Positions 15,114 through 22,994 of a stretch of 29,528 nucleotides of DNA are shown here, in pieces; positions within the stretch are counted from its first letter, which is position 1; each line of letters opens with the position of its first letter. The DNA comes from CALKGK01 sp964649515 (GTDB lineage Bacteria > Bacteroidota > Bacteroidia > Flavobacteriales_D > Sanyastnellaceae). A model generated the notes under the pieces. It had not been told where the DNA came from, did no database searches, and worked only from the letters and a program-made list of their open reading frames with translations. Both the position numbers and the translations under genes were made by a program. The DNA lies in NCBI GenBank assembly GCA_964649515.1, contig CAZYPV010000041.1:1-29528 (forward strand). The letters are read 5' to 3'.

Positions 15114-16108
15114 TCTTGGCAGAGTTTTTCAGCTTCTAATAGGAGTTTTTCCTTGTTGATGGGCACAACTCCCACGCGTTCACAGACGAGTCCACCGGCC
15201 AAATTCGAGACGCTGGCAATGCTTACAGGGTCTGCACCAGCTGCCAAAAGCAAGCTCGATACGGAAATAACGGTATCGCCCGCTCCAGACACGTCGGCAA
15301 TTTCACGTGGATGGGCAGGCAAGATTTCAAATCCGTCTTTCCACTGAATGCACACTCCGTATTCACTGAGGGTAACCATGGAGCAGGCGCAATTCAAGGC
15401 GGTGGTTAATGCCTGTACTGCCTTTTGTAGCGATTCCTGATTTTCAGGGTTCACCTCAATTTTGAGGCCTTCCCGCAATTCTTTGAGGTTGGGCTTGAAT
15501 AAATCAACGCCTTGGTATTCAAAGAATTGGTCTTTTTTGGGGTCCACACAGGTGGGGATGTTTCTTTTTTTCGCGGCGGCTATCACTTCTTGGATGAGTC
15601 GGGGAGTGAGCACTCCTTTGTCATAATCTTCGAATACAATCGCGGCGATGTTTTGGGTCCCCATGATTTCCAAACAGCGATCAATGAGGGCGTCTTCGTC
15701 GCTTTTGGCTAGCGGACTAAGGTCTTCTTCATCCACACGTAGGAGGTGCTGTCCGTCAGCAATAATGCGTGTTTTTGTGGTGGTAATTCGGCTACTTGAG
15801 GCAACAATTCCTTCTTCGGAAAAATCGCCTTTGTTCAACAATGCACGAAAAACACTTTCTTTTTCATCTTTTCCAATCACTGAACAAATGATGGGGTCGG
15901 CGCCCAAGGTTTTCAAATTCAGCGCAACATTTGCCGCGCCTCCCAAACGGTTTTCCCTGCCCGAAATGTGGGCCACTGGAACGGGTGCTTCGGGTGAGAT
16001 GCGGTTTACTTTCCCCCAATAGTAGGCGTCGATCATGACGTCTCCCACTACCAATACGTTCATTCCATTGAAGGATTGAAACCACTTATTCAGGTCTGCT
16101 TTGTTCAC
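15110..16108 (-). CDS. D-glycero-beta-D-manno-heptose-7-phosphate kinase (HldE domain I)
   Basis: This PfkB/ribokinase-type kinase has FNGMNVLVVGDVMIDAYYWG, RLGGAANVALNLKTLGA, and the ATP/catalytic signature DVSGAGDTVISV, as in the kinase domain of HldE/RfaE. It phosphorylates heptose 7-phosphate on the way to ADP-heptose for LPS. The nucleotidyltransferase domain is absent, so it must be encoded elsewhere. I choose the GTG at 16106-16108 (332 aa), 10 bp after the aminotransferase stop, because it leaves the normal length before VVGD. An ATG at 16150 inside the upstream gene would add 14 basic residues. The stop overlaps trkH by ATGA. Confidence 0.88.
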   Translation of the reverse strand: MNKADLNKWFQSFNGMNVLVVGDVMIDAYYWGKVNRISPEAPVPVAHISGRENRLGGAANVALNLKTLGADPIICSVIGKDEKESVFRALLNKGDFSEEGIVASSSRITTTKTRIIADGQHLLRVDEEDLSPLAKSDEDALIDRCLEIMGTQNIAAIVFEDYDKGVLTPRLIQEVIAAAKKRNIPTCVDPKKDQFFEYQGVDLFKPNLKELREGLKIEVNPENQESLQKAVQALTTALNCACSMVTLSEYGVCIQWKDGFEILPAHPREIADVSGAGDTVISVSSLLLAAGADPVSIASVSNLAGGLVCERVGVVPINKEKLLLEAEKLCQE

Positions 16109-16118
16109 GTTTTCTTCT

Positions 16119-17315
16119 TTAATCGTTGAGCGCTTGCACGGCTTTTTCAATTCGGTCCATGGCGTTCTCCAAGTCTTCCATACTCGCCGCGTAACTGATT
16201 CTTAGTCCGTTCGGATCACCAAAGGCTTCTCCTGCTACCACGGCCACGTGTGCTTCTTCCAAAAGGTACATGGCGAGGTCTTGTGAATTTTGAATGCTTC
16301 CGCCACTCCAGTTTTTTCCAATCAACTCTGAGATGTCTGGAAAGGCATAAAAGGCACCTTCAGGGGTGTTGATTTTAATGCCCGGCATGGCTTCGAGCCG
16401 ACCCAAAACATAATCTCTTCGTGCTTTGAAGGCGTCAATCATGTAGCGCACTTCCTTCGGATCAGCGAGCACGGCTGCTTCTGCTGCTTTTTGAGAAACG
16501 GCGCAGGGGGCACTGGTAAACTGACCTTGAATTTTGTTGCAGGCGTCGGCAATCCATTTTGGTGCGCCGATGTAGCCTAACCTCCAGCCGGTCATGGCAA
16601 ACCCTTTCGAAACTCCGTTCACAGTAATTACGCGATCATAAATGCTTTTGTTTTGTGCCAAACTAGCATGCTCGCTTTGATAGTTGATGAGCTCGTAGAT
16701 TTCATCTGAGATCACAAAAAGGTGCTCGTGCTTCTCAATTACCTCGCTCAAATCACGCAATTCTTTTCCGGTATACACCGATCCCGACGGATTGCAAGGT
16801 GAGCTGTAGATCATCATTTTTGTGCGAGCGGTGATGTGCTTTTCGAGAAGGGCAGGGGTGATTTTGAAATCGTCTTCAATGCTGGTTTCGATGATCACTG
16901 GGATTCCCCCCGCAACTTTCACAATTTCGCTGTAACTCACCCAATATGGGGCAGGGAGCAAAACTTCATCACCATCGTTCACCAAACTCAACACTACGTT
17001 GGCAATGGATTGTTTGGCTCCGGTGGAAACCACAATTTGTTCAGGGCTGTAGTCGAGATCATTGTCGCGCTTGAACTTCTTTGAAATGGCGTCTCTCAAA
17101 GATTGGAGACCATTCACCGGAGTGTAATGCGAAAAATTATCGTCAATGGCTTGCTTGGCGGCGTCTTTGATGAATTCAGGAGTGTCGAAATCGGGTTCCC
17201 CCAAACTCAATCCGATGATATCAATTCCTTTCGCTTTCAATTCACGCGTCATCCTCGCCATAGCAAGGGTTGCAGATTCTGAAAGTCGATTAATGAGAGC
17301 AGATGTTTTTTCCAC
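16119..17315 (-). CDS. Class I PLP-dependent aminotransferase (aspartate aminotransferase type)
   Basis: The 398-residue enzyme starts at a GTG (17313-17315). It has LSLGEPDFDTP, YWVSY, SSPCNPSGSVYTG with Asn175, VISDEIYE with Asp204 and Tyr207, and the PLP site SKGFAMTGWRLGYIG with Lys237. LRISYAAS carries the substrate-carboxylate Arg. This fits the Ib aspartate/aromatic aminotransferase group (AspC/PatA-like). The exact amino donor cannot be read from the sequence, though prephenate or phenylpyruvate would fit with aroA in the same operon. It is the first gene of the run to aroA, with a TAGCTTTG promoter element 18 bp upstream. Confidence 0.93.
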   Translation of the reverse strand: MEKTSALINRLSESATLAMARMTRELKAKGIDIIGLSLGEPDFDTPEFIKDAAKQAIDDNFSHYTPVNGLQSLRDAISKKFKRDNDLDYSPEQIVVSTGAKQSIANVVLSLVNDGDEVLLPAPYWVSYSEIVKVAGGIPVIIETSIEDDFKITPALLEKHITARTKMMIYSSPCNPSGSVYTGKELRDLSEVIEKHEHLFVISDEIYELINYQSEHASLAQNKSIYDRVITVNGVSKGFAMTGWRLGYIGAPKWIADACNKIQGQFTSAPCAVSQKAAEAAVLADPKEVRYMIDAFKARRDYVLGRLEAMPGIKINTPEGAFYAFPDISELIGKNWSGGSIQNSQDLAMYLLEEAHVAVVAGEAFGDPNGLRISYAASMEDLENAMDRIEKAVQALND

Positions 17316-17333
17316 AGGTCTTTAGATTGAAAG

Positions 17334-17341
17334 CAAAGCTA
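17334..17341 (-). promoter_or_regulatory. -7 element for the aminotransferase-to-aroA operon
   Basis: On the minus strand TAGCTTTG matches TAnnTTTG exactly, 18 nt upstream of the GTG start. A TTTG lies only 11 bp upstream, closer than the expected spacing of about 19 bp, so the -33 half is doubtful. It lies in the 73-bp spacer after the symporter stop. Confidence 0.5.
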
Positions 17342-17388
17342 ATGAAGATGCACAAATAGAGCATATCTCCTTCATGATTTCACATCAT

Positions 17389-18885
17389 TTAAGCGATGCT
17401 GGGCTCGGTTTTTTTCTTTTTGCTGATGAGAAGCAGTCCAATAAAGGTGAGTCCGGCGTTCAACAAAATCAACAGTGCTCCCATTTGAAATCCACCTAAA
17501 AGCTGCTTGGAGTAAGTGAAGAGGAGGATGCTGATGATGGGGCTCAATAAAGCGACAACGATCAAACCAATGGAGGGGAGTTGTCTTTTGGTGTACAAAC
17601 CGAAGATGAAGAGTCCGATGAGCGGACCGTAAGTGAGTCCGGCCAAAAAGATCACTTTCATGATGGCGCTCATGTCCAAAAGCGCATACAATTCGATGAC
17701 AATAAAGAAAAGAACAACACTCATGATGATGTGTACCCTTTTTCGAAGGATCACCTGGCGTTCTTCGCTCTTCTTTTCGATGTCGAGAAAATCGATGCAC
17801 ACCGAGGTGGTTAGAGAGGTGAGAGCGCTGTCTGCACTGGAGTAGGCAGCGGCAATCAGGCCGAGAAGAAAAAACACCCCCAAGGAGAGTCCGAAAACAT
17901 CGGAGTTCATCGCCACCAAAGGAAAAAGGAGATCGCTCTTTGGGGCACCAGCGTCGTTCAATGGAAGCACAATTCCCGCCTTTGTTTGGTACATGAACAA
18001 TAGCGCTCCCAAGCCCATGAAGAGCACGTTGACAATCAACAGCACAATGGCGAAAGAGATCATGTTTTTTTGAGCATCTTTGATGTTCGGACAAGCGAGG
18101 TTTTTCTGCATCATGTCTTGATCCATCCCCGTCATCCCGATACAAATAAAAAAGCCGCCAATAAATTCCTTGCCGAAGTGGTGATTGTTGGTCCAGAAAT
18201 CGTTGAACTGCCATATTTGGCTGTATGGGCCACTAGCGATGGTGTTGGTCATTTCAACAAAACCCAAATTGAGTTCTTGGGAAATAAGCACCATCGATAG
18301 CACAAGGGAAATGAGCATGAATGCTGTTTGCAGGGTATCGGTGAAGATGATGGTTTTGATTCCACCGCGAAAAGTGTACACCCAAATCAATAAGATGGAA
18401 AATATCACCGTCACCCAAAACGGCACTCCCCAAGCGGAAAAAAGGATCTCTTGCAGAACGGTAGCCACCAGTAAAAGACGGATGGATGCACCGATGCTTC
18501 GAGAAAGGAGGAAATAAAAGGCGCCCGTTTTGTAAGCAGCGGTTCCAAAGCGTTCTTCAAGGTATTGGTAGATGGAGGTAACGCCCATTTTATAGTACAC
18601 CGGCATGAGCACATAGGCGATGAATAAATAGCCCAAACCAAAGCCCAAAACCATTTGTAGGTAGCTCATTTGGTCGAGGGGATTTCCCACCTTTCCCGGC
18701 ACTGAGATGAAGGTAATACCGCTCAAGCTGGCTCCAATCATACCAAAAGCCACCAGATACCAAGGTGCTTTTTTATTGGCCAAAAAGAAGGTTTTGTTGG
18801 TGGCTTTTTTACCGGTAAACCACGAAATCGCTAGCAACACTGCAAAGTAAGCGAGGATAAGGCTAAGGATGAAAATCGGACTCAT
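17389..18885 (-). CDS. Sodium:solute symporter (SSS family)
   Basis: The 498-residue protein has about 13 transmembrane helices. It carries SSS-family marks: ISWFTGKKATNKTFFLANKKAPWYLVA near the N-terminus (in pieces), GMIGASLSGITFISVPG, and AAAYSSADSALTSLTTSVCIDF, the helix with the sodium-site Ser/Thr residues. It would use the sodium gradient to import a small solute. The substrate (sugar, amino acid or carboxylate) cannot be assigned. The gene is divergent from recR, with 45 bp between the start codons. Its own ATG is preceded by CATCTTTG-CGGT, so the mRNA may be leaderless. Confidence 0.92.
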   Translation of the reverse strand: MSPIFILSLILAYFAVLLAISWFTGKKATNKTFFLANKKAPWYLVAFGMIGASLSGITFISVPGKVGNPLDQMSYLQMVLGFGLGYLFIAYVLMPVYYKMGVTSIYQYLEERFGTAAYKTGAFYFLLSRSIGASIRLLLVATVLQEILFSAWGVPFWVTVIFSILLIWVYTFRGGIKTIIFTDTLQTAFMLISLVLSMVLISQELNLGFVEMTNTIASGPYSQIWQFNDFWTNNHHFGKEFIGGFFICIGMTGMDQDMMQKNLACPNIKDAQKNMISFAIVLLIVNVLFMGLGALLFMYQTKAGIVLPLNDAGAPKSDLLFPLVAMNSDVFGLSLGVFFLLGLIAAAYSSADSALTSLTTSVCIDFLDIEKKSEERQVILRKRVHIIMSVVLFFIVIELYALLDMSAIMKVIFLAGLTYGPLIGLFIFGLYTKRQLPSIGLIVVALLSPIISILLFTYSKQLLGGFQMGALLILLNAGLTFIGLLLISKKKKTEPSIA

Positions 18886-18889
18886 ACCG

Positions 18890-18897
18890 CAAAGATG
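18890..18897 (-). promoter_or_regulatory. -7 element of the symporter gene
   Basis: On the minus strand CATCTTTG differs from TAnnTTTG only at the first base and ends 4 nt before the symporter ATG. With transcription starting 4-8 nt downstream the transcript would begin at or near the A of ATG. It shares the 45-bp divergent region with the recR element. Confidence 0.45.
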
Positions 18898-18917
18898 GTG
18901 ATTCCATTGTGTTGTTG

Positions 18918-18925
18918 TACTTTTG
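18918..18925 (+). promoter_or_regulatory. -7 element of recR
   Basis: TACTTTTG is a perfect match to the Bacteroidota -7 consensus and ends 5 nt before the recR ATG. This leaves no room for a leader with a ribosome-binding site. A -33 TTTG is not evident. Confidence 0.5.
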
Positions 18926-18930
18926 ACCGC

Positions 18931-19551
18931 ATGAATCTGCCTTCAAAATGGATCGAAGCCGCCGTTGATCAAATGTCGAGCCTGCCCGGTATTGGGAAAA
19001 AAACAGCCCTGCGTTTGGTGCTTTCACTCCTCAACCGGAGCGAAGATGAGGTGGAGCGCTTTGCCCGTTCAATGACGCAGATGAAAGAGAAGGTGCACGA
19101 ATGTTCGACATGCCATCATTTTTCCGACGAAGAGCATTGTGCCGTGTGCAGCTCGCCCAAGCGAAATTCCAGGCTCATTTGTGTGGTTGAAGACAGCAGA
19201 GATGTGATGGCCATTGAGGCAACGCAGCAATATCCTGGCGTTTATCATGTTTTGGGAGGGATCATTTCCCCGATGGACGGATTGGGTCCGGCAGACCTCA
19301 ACATTGCTTCATTGATTCAGCGGGTGCAATCTGGTGAGGTGGATGAAATCATCTTTGCGCTGAGTACCACGATGGAAGGGGAGACCACTGCATTTTTTCT
19401 GTACAAGAAATTGAGTGCTTTTGACGTTACCCTCTCGGCCATTGCCCGCGGAGTCGCCATTGGAGATGAAATTCAGTATGCTGATGAACTCACCTTAGCG
19501 CGCTCCATAGCCCAACGCACCCCTTACGAAAACGCCATCAAACGTTCATGA
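18931..19551 (+). CDS. recR: Recombination mediator protein RecR
   Basis: From the ATG at 18931 the protein is 206 residues, the family's normal size. It has the helix-hairpin-helix SLPGIGKKTALRLVL, the zinc-finger cysteines 58, 61, 70 and 73 (CSTC and CAVC), and the Toprim segment LICVVEDSRDVMAIE followed by YHVLGGIISPMDGLGP. RecR, with RecO, loads RecA on single-stranded gaps. Translation from 18895 would add a cysteine-rich extension inside the promoter and is unlikely. The stop overlaps the next gene by ATGA, linking DNA repair and surface-polysaccharide genes in one transcript. Confidence 0.97.
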   Translation: MNLPSKWIEAAVDQMSSLPGIGKKTALRLVLSLLNRSEDEVERFARSMTQMKEKVHECSTCHHFSDEEHCAVCSSPKRNSRLICVVEDSRDVMAIEATQQYPGVYHVLGGIISPMDGLGPADLNIASLIQRVQSGEVDEIIFALSTTMEGETTAFFLYKKLSAFDVTLSAIARGVAIGDEIQYADELTLARSIAQRTPYENAIKRS

Positions 19552-21494
19552 AGCTTAGCGTCATTATTGTCAACTACAACGTGGAATTCTTCCTCGAACA
19601 ATGCCTTCACTCGGTTGAAAAAGCCATTTCAGGGATGGAAGCGGAAGTTTTTGTGGTCGATAACGTTTCTGTTGATGGCTCTTGCGCGATGGTGAAAGAG
19701 AAATTTCCTTGGGTGAATCTCATTGAAAATACCGAGAACGTGGGCTTTTCGAAAGGGAATAACCAAGCCATGCGGATTTCCAAAGGAGAGTACTTTTTGC
19801 TCCTCAATCCCGACACGGTAGTGGAGGAAGATACCTTCTCCAAGGTGGTGGATTTTATGGATGAACATCCTGAGACGGGCGGACTAGGAGTGAAGATGGT
19901 GGATGGGAAAGGAAATTATTTGCCGGAGAGTAAACGCGGACTCCCAACACCGTGGGTAGCATTTTACAAGATTTTTGGTTTGAGTGCGCTTTTCCCGAAG
20001 AGCAAACGCTTCAATCGCTATTATTTAGGCAATTTGAGTCCGGATGAAACCCATGAAATTGAAATACTCTCCGGTGCATTCATGATGATGCGAAAAAAGG
20101 CCTTGGATGAAGTTGGGCTTTTGGATGAAGCCTTTTTCATGTACGGCGAAGACATTGATTTGAGTTGGAGAATTGTTCTTGGCGGATACAAGAACCACTA
20201 TTTTCCGCACACCAGAATCATTCATTACAAAGGGGAAAGCACAAAGAAGGGCAGTTTGAACTACGTTTTTGTGTTCTACAACGCCATGATCATTTTCGCC
20301 AAAAAGCACTTTGATGCTCAACACGCTAAGGTGTTCAGTTTCCTCATCAAAAGTGCCATCTACCTCAGGGCGGCTTTGGCCATCATTACCCGTTTTGTCA
20401 AGAGTGCTTGGCAAGCCGTTCTGGATTTTGCTTTGATTTTGGGAGGACTTTGGGTGATGCAAGACGCCTACGCTCAATTGTCAAATAAGATCTACGACGA
20501 GCGCCTTTCTGCTGTTGCCTTCTCCATGTATGCACTCACTTGGATGGGGAGCATTTTGTTTAGCGGAGGATATGACAAGCCTGTAAAATTGGGCAAAATC
20601 ATGAAAGGTGTTTTGCTGGGAGCCGCGGTGATTTTGATGGCCTATTCCCTCTTGCCCGAAGCTTTGCGTTTTTCGCGGGCCATGATTTTGTTGGGAACCC
20701 TTTGGGTAAGTGTGGTTTTTGTTTTGAGCAGAAGCTTGATGCACGCTTTGGTGAAGGGGAGTCATCGTTTTTCGGGAAGCACAGTAAAGCGCTATGCCTT
20801 GGTAGGATCGAACGAAGAAATTGACCGTATTGAACACCTGATGCAGCAAACACGGTCAGGTATGCCTTTTCGAGTGCACGTAGCGGTAGATGAACAGGCA
20901 GATGGTCATTCAAGTGGTGTGGGTCATGTTTCCCAATTGGATGAAATCATTCGCGTACACAAAATCAACGAAGTGGTGTTCTCCGGCAAAGATCTCGAGG
21001 CAAAATCCATCATTGAACACATGAGTACGCTCGATCATCGCGGTTTGGATTTCAAAATTGCACCTCCAGAAAGCTTGAGCATTATTGGGTCCAACAGCAT
21101 TGATGCATCCGGCGATGTTTTTATTTTGGATACCAACGCCATCAGCAAGTCGGCAAACCAACGAAACAAACGCACCTTGGACCTTATTTTGAGCATGGTG
21201 TTCTTGCTCATTTCGCCCGTTTTTATGTGGATTCAAAAACAGCCTTTTGGATTTTTGCGAAACATCGTACAGGTGTTCTTCGGAAAAAAGACGTGGGTGG
21301 CTTATGCTGAGAGCAACACCAAATTGCGCTTGCCTAAAATTCGAAATGGGGTGGTTCCGGTGAATTTCAAGCTGAAAGAACTCAATCCAGCTGCTGAAGT
21401 GAACGAGCGTTTGAATGTGGTTTATGCTCGAAATTATCAAGTTAGGAAGGACCTGAGACTGCTCATTCAAGCTTGGCGCGATCTCGGCGCTTAA
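19548..21494 (+). CDS. GT2 glycosyltransferase fused to a degenerate polyprenyl sugar-phosphate transferase
   Basis: The 648-residue protein has two parts. Residues 1-255 are a family-2 glycosyltransferase of the rhamnosyltransferase type (SVIIVNYN, VDN with Asp39, NPDT 87-90, MYGEDIDLSWR 198-208). Residues 270-400 hold about five membrane helices. Residues 413-520 resemble the Rossmann-like CoA-binding domain that precedes polyprenyl-phosphate glycosylphosphotransferases. KRTLDLILSMVFLLISP (541-557) is the re-entrant helix of that family, followed at once by a GKKTWVAY block (where GKMSLVGP is usual) and the terminal NYQVRKDLRLL. The catalytic DE and KFRTM segment in between is missing. It would sit in the inner membrane and add a sugar to an envelope glycan. 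The start overlaps recR by ATGA. Confidence 0.88.
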   Translation: MKLSVIIVNYNVEFFLEQCLHSVEKAISGMEAEVFVVDNVSVDGSCAMVKEKFPWVNLIENTENVGFSKGNNQAMRISKGEYFLLLNPDTVVEEDTFSKVVDFMDEHPETGGLGVKMVDGKGNYLPESKRGLPTPWVAFYKIFGLSALFPKSKRFNRYYLGNLSPDETHEIEILSGAFMMMRKKALDEVGLLDEAFFMYGEDIDLSWRIVLGGYKNHYFPHTRIIHYKGESTKKGSLNYVFVFYNAMIIFAKKHFDAQHAKVFSFLIKSAIYLRAALAIITRFVKSAWQAVLDFALILGGLWVMQDAYAQLSNKIYDERLSAVAFSMYALTWMGSILFSGGYDKPVKLGKIMKGVLLGAAVILMAYSLLPEALRFSRAMILLGTLWVSVVFVLSRSLMHALVKGSHRFSGSTVKRYALVGSNEEIDRIEHLMQQTRSGMPFRVHVAVDEQADGHSSGVGHVSQLDEIIRVHKINEVVFSGKDLEAKSIIEHMSTLDHRGLDFKIAPPESLSIIGSNSIDASGDVFILDTNAISKSANQRNKRTLDLILSMVFLLISPVFMWIQKQPFGFLRNIVQVFFGKKTWVAYAESNTKLRLPKIRNGVVPVNFKLKELNPAAEVNERLNVVYARNYQVRKDLRLLIQAWRDLGA

Positions 21495-21519
21495 ATAAGG
21501 CAATTCCCAAATTTTCGTG

Positions 21520-21527
21520 TAATTTTG
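21520..21527 (+). promoter_or_regulatory. -7 element of the E2 gene
   Basis: TAATTTTG matches TAnnTTTG exactly, 25 nt before the E2 ATG. This gives a normal short leader with an AGG close to the start. It lies in the 58-bp spacer after the glycosyltransferase stop. Confidence 0.5.
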
Positions 21528-21552
21528 TGCTGCTTTTTAAAAACGTGTTAGG

Positions 21553-22923
21553 ATGGCGCAAATTGAACTTTTATTGCCTAAAATGGGCGAGAGTGTAGCT
21601 GAAGCTACGATCATTAAGTGGTTGGTTGAAGAGGGACAAGCGGTTGAGGCCGACGACCCCATTGTTGAAATCGCCACAGATAAGGTGGACTCAGAAGTTC
21701 CTGCGCCAGAAGACGGTGTTGTGGTGAAAAAGATGGTGAACGATGGTGATGTGGTTGAAGTAGGCCAAGTGATTGCCATCATCAGCACGGATGGAGAAGC
21801 TGCTGCTAGTCCGGCTGCTCCAAGCCAAGAAGCGGCACCGCAAACACCAGTAAAGGCTGAAAACAACGCTCAACCGAGTCCAGAAGTTGTGGCAGCAGTA
21901 AGCGCACCTTTGGATGCGGAAATTTCGAAAACTGGTCCTTCCGGACGTTTTTATTCACCCCTCGTTAGAAGCATCGCCAAGGAGGAAGGAATTCCAATGA
22001 GTGATTTGGAAAACATCAAAGGAAGCGGTCAGGACGGAAGAGTGACCAAAAGCGATATCCTAGCATTCATTGCCAATGGTAAGAACGGAACTCCTTCAGT
22101 GAGCGCTCCAGCTCCCGTTCAAACAGTGAGTACTCCTGCGCCATCAAGCAGAGCGAATACAGACACTCCAAGCAAACCAAGCGCTCCAAAATCGAATGTA
22201 GCCATTGGTCCGAACGACGAAATCGTTGAAATGGACCGGATGAGAAAGCTCATTGCAGAGCACATGGTGCATTCCAAGCACACCTCACCACACGTTACTT
22301 CCTTTGTAGAAGCGGATGTAACCAACATCGTAAATTGGAGAAACAAAACGAAGAAATCATTTGAGCAAAACGAAGGAGAGAAGCTCACCTTCACGCCAAT
22401 TTTCATGGAAGCTGTGGTGAAAGCCATTAAAGATTTTCCTGGAGTGAACGCCCAAGTGGATGGTGATCGAATCATCATGAAGAAGGACATCAACATCGGT
22501 ATGGCTGCTGCCCTTCCAAGCGGAAATTTGATCGTTCCTGTAATTAAAAACGCCGATCAACTCAATATGGTTGGTTTGGCGAAGAAAGTGAATGATTTGG
22601 CAACAAGAGCGCGAGCCAATAAACTTTCCCCAGACGATATCTCAGGAGGCACGTTCACCCTCACCAATGTTGGTACTTTCGGAAACGTGATGGGAACCCC
22701 GATCATCAATCAACCTCAAGTGGCCATTCTCGCTGTAGGAGCCATTCGCAAACGTCCGGCCGTGCTCGAAACCCCGCATGGAGACGTGATTGCGATTCGT
22801 CACATGATGTTTTTGAGTCACAGTTACGACCACCGTGTAGTGGACGGAATGCTGGGTGGAAGCTTCGTCAGAAGGGTTGCCGATTATCTCGAAGCATTCG
22901 ACCCAGAACGTCAGATTGGCTAA
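21553..22923 (+). CDS. 2-oxoacid dehydrogenase complex E2 (dihydrolipoamide acyltransferase)
   Basis: The 456-residue protein has the standard E2 order: a lipoyl domain (residues 1-78, lipoyl Lys44 in ATDKVDSEV), an Ala/Pro-rich linker, a peripheral-subunit-binding domain (about 130-172, FYSPLVRSIAKEEGIP), a second Ser/Pro-rich linker, and a catalytic domain ending with SHSYDHRVVDGMLGG, which carries the active His and Asp. A single lipoyl domain and the sequence style fit the branched-chain or generic acyl-CoA complexes of Bacteroidota more than OGDH. E1 and E3 genes are not in the window. It links glycolysis or amino-acid catabolism to acyl-CoA in the cytoplasm. Confidence 0.94.
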   Translation: MAQIELLLPKMGESVAEATIIKWLVEEGQAVEADDPIVEIATDKVDSEVPAPEDGVVVKKMVNDGDVVEVGQVIAIISTDGEAAASPAAPSQEAAPQTPVKAENNAQPSPEVVAAVSAPLDAEISKTGPSGRFYSPLVRSIAKEEGIPMSDLENIKGSGQDGRVTKSDILAFIANGKNGTPSVSAPAPVQTVSTPAPSSRANTDTPSKPSAPKSNVAIGPNDEIVEMDRMRKLIAEHMVHSKHTSPHVTSFVEADVTNIVNWRNKTKKSFEQNEGEKLTFTPIFMEAVVKAIKDFPGVNAQVDGDRIIMKKDINIGMAAALPSGNLIVPVIKNADQLNMVGLAKKVNDLATRARANKLSPDDISGGTFTLTNVGTFGNVMGTPIINQPQVAILAVGAIRKRPAVLETPHGDVIAIRHMMFLSHSYDHRVVDGMLGGSFVRRVADYLEAFDPERQIG

Positions 22924-22938
22924 TGATTTAAACAAGTA

Positions 22939-22969
22939 TTGGTAATTCTCAGAGATTCAAGTATTTTTA
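22939..22969 (+). promoter_or_regulatory. Promoter of the PorE-like gene
   Basis: TTGG at 22939-22942 and TATTTTTA at 22962-22969 are separated by 19 bp, the spacing expected for Bacteroidota -33 (TTTG) and -7 (TAnnTTTG) elements, each with one mismatch. It lies 25 nt before the ATG at 22995. Confidence 0.45.
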
Positions 22970-22994
22970 CGCTGTTGCTAAACGTAAAACACTG

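Noticed and set aside
17374..17388. Short ATGAT/ATCAT inverted repeat after the symporter stop
   Set aside because: A 5-bp AT-rich stem is too weak to be called a terminator.
20910..21503. 197-codon minus-strand frame opposite the GT2-PGT gene
   Set aside because: It is antisense to a long coding gene whose domains are recognisable, and its translation shows no family pattern.
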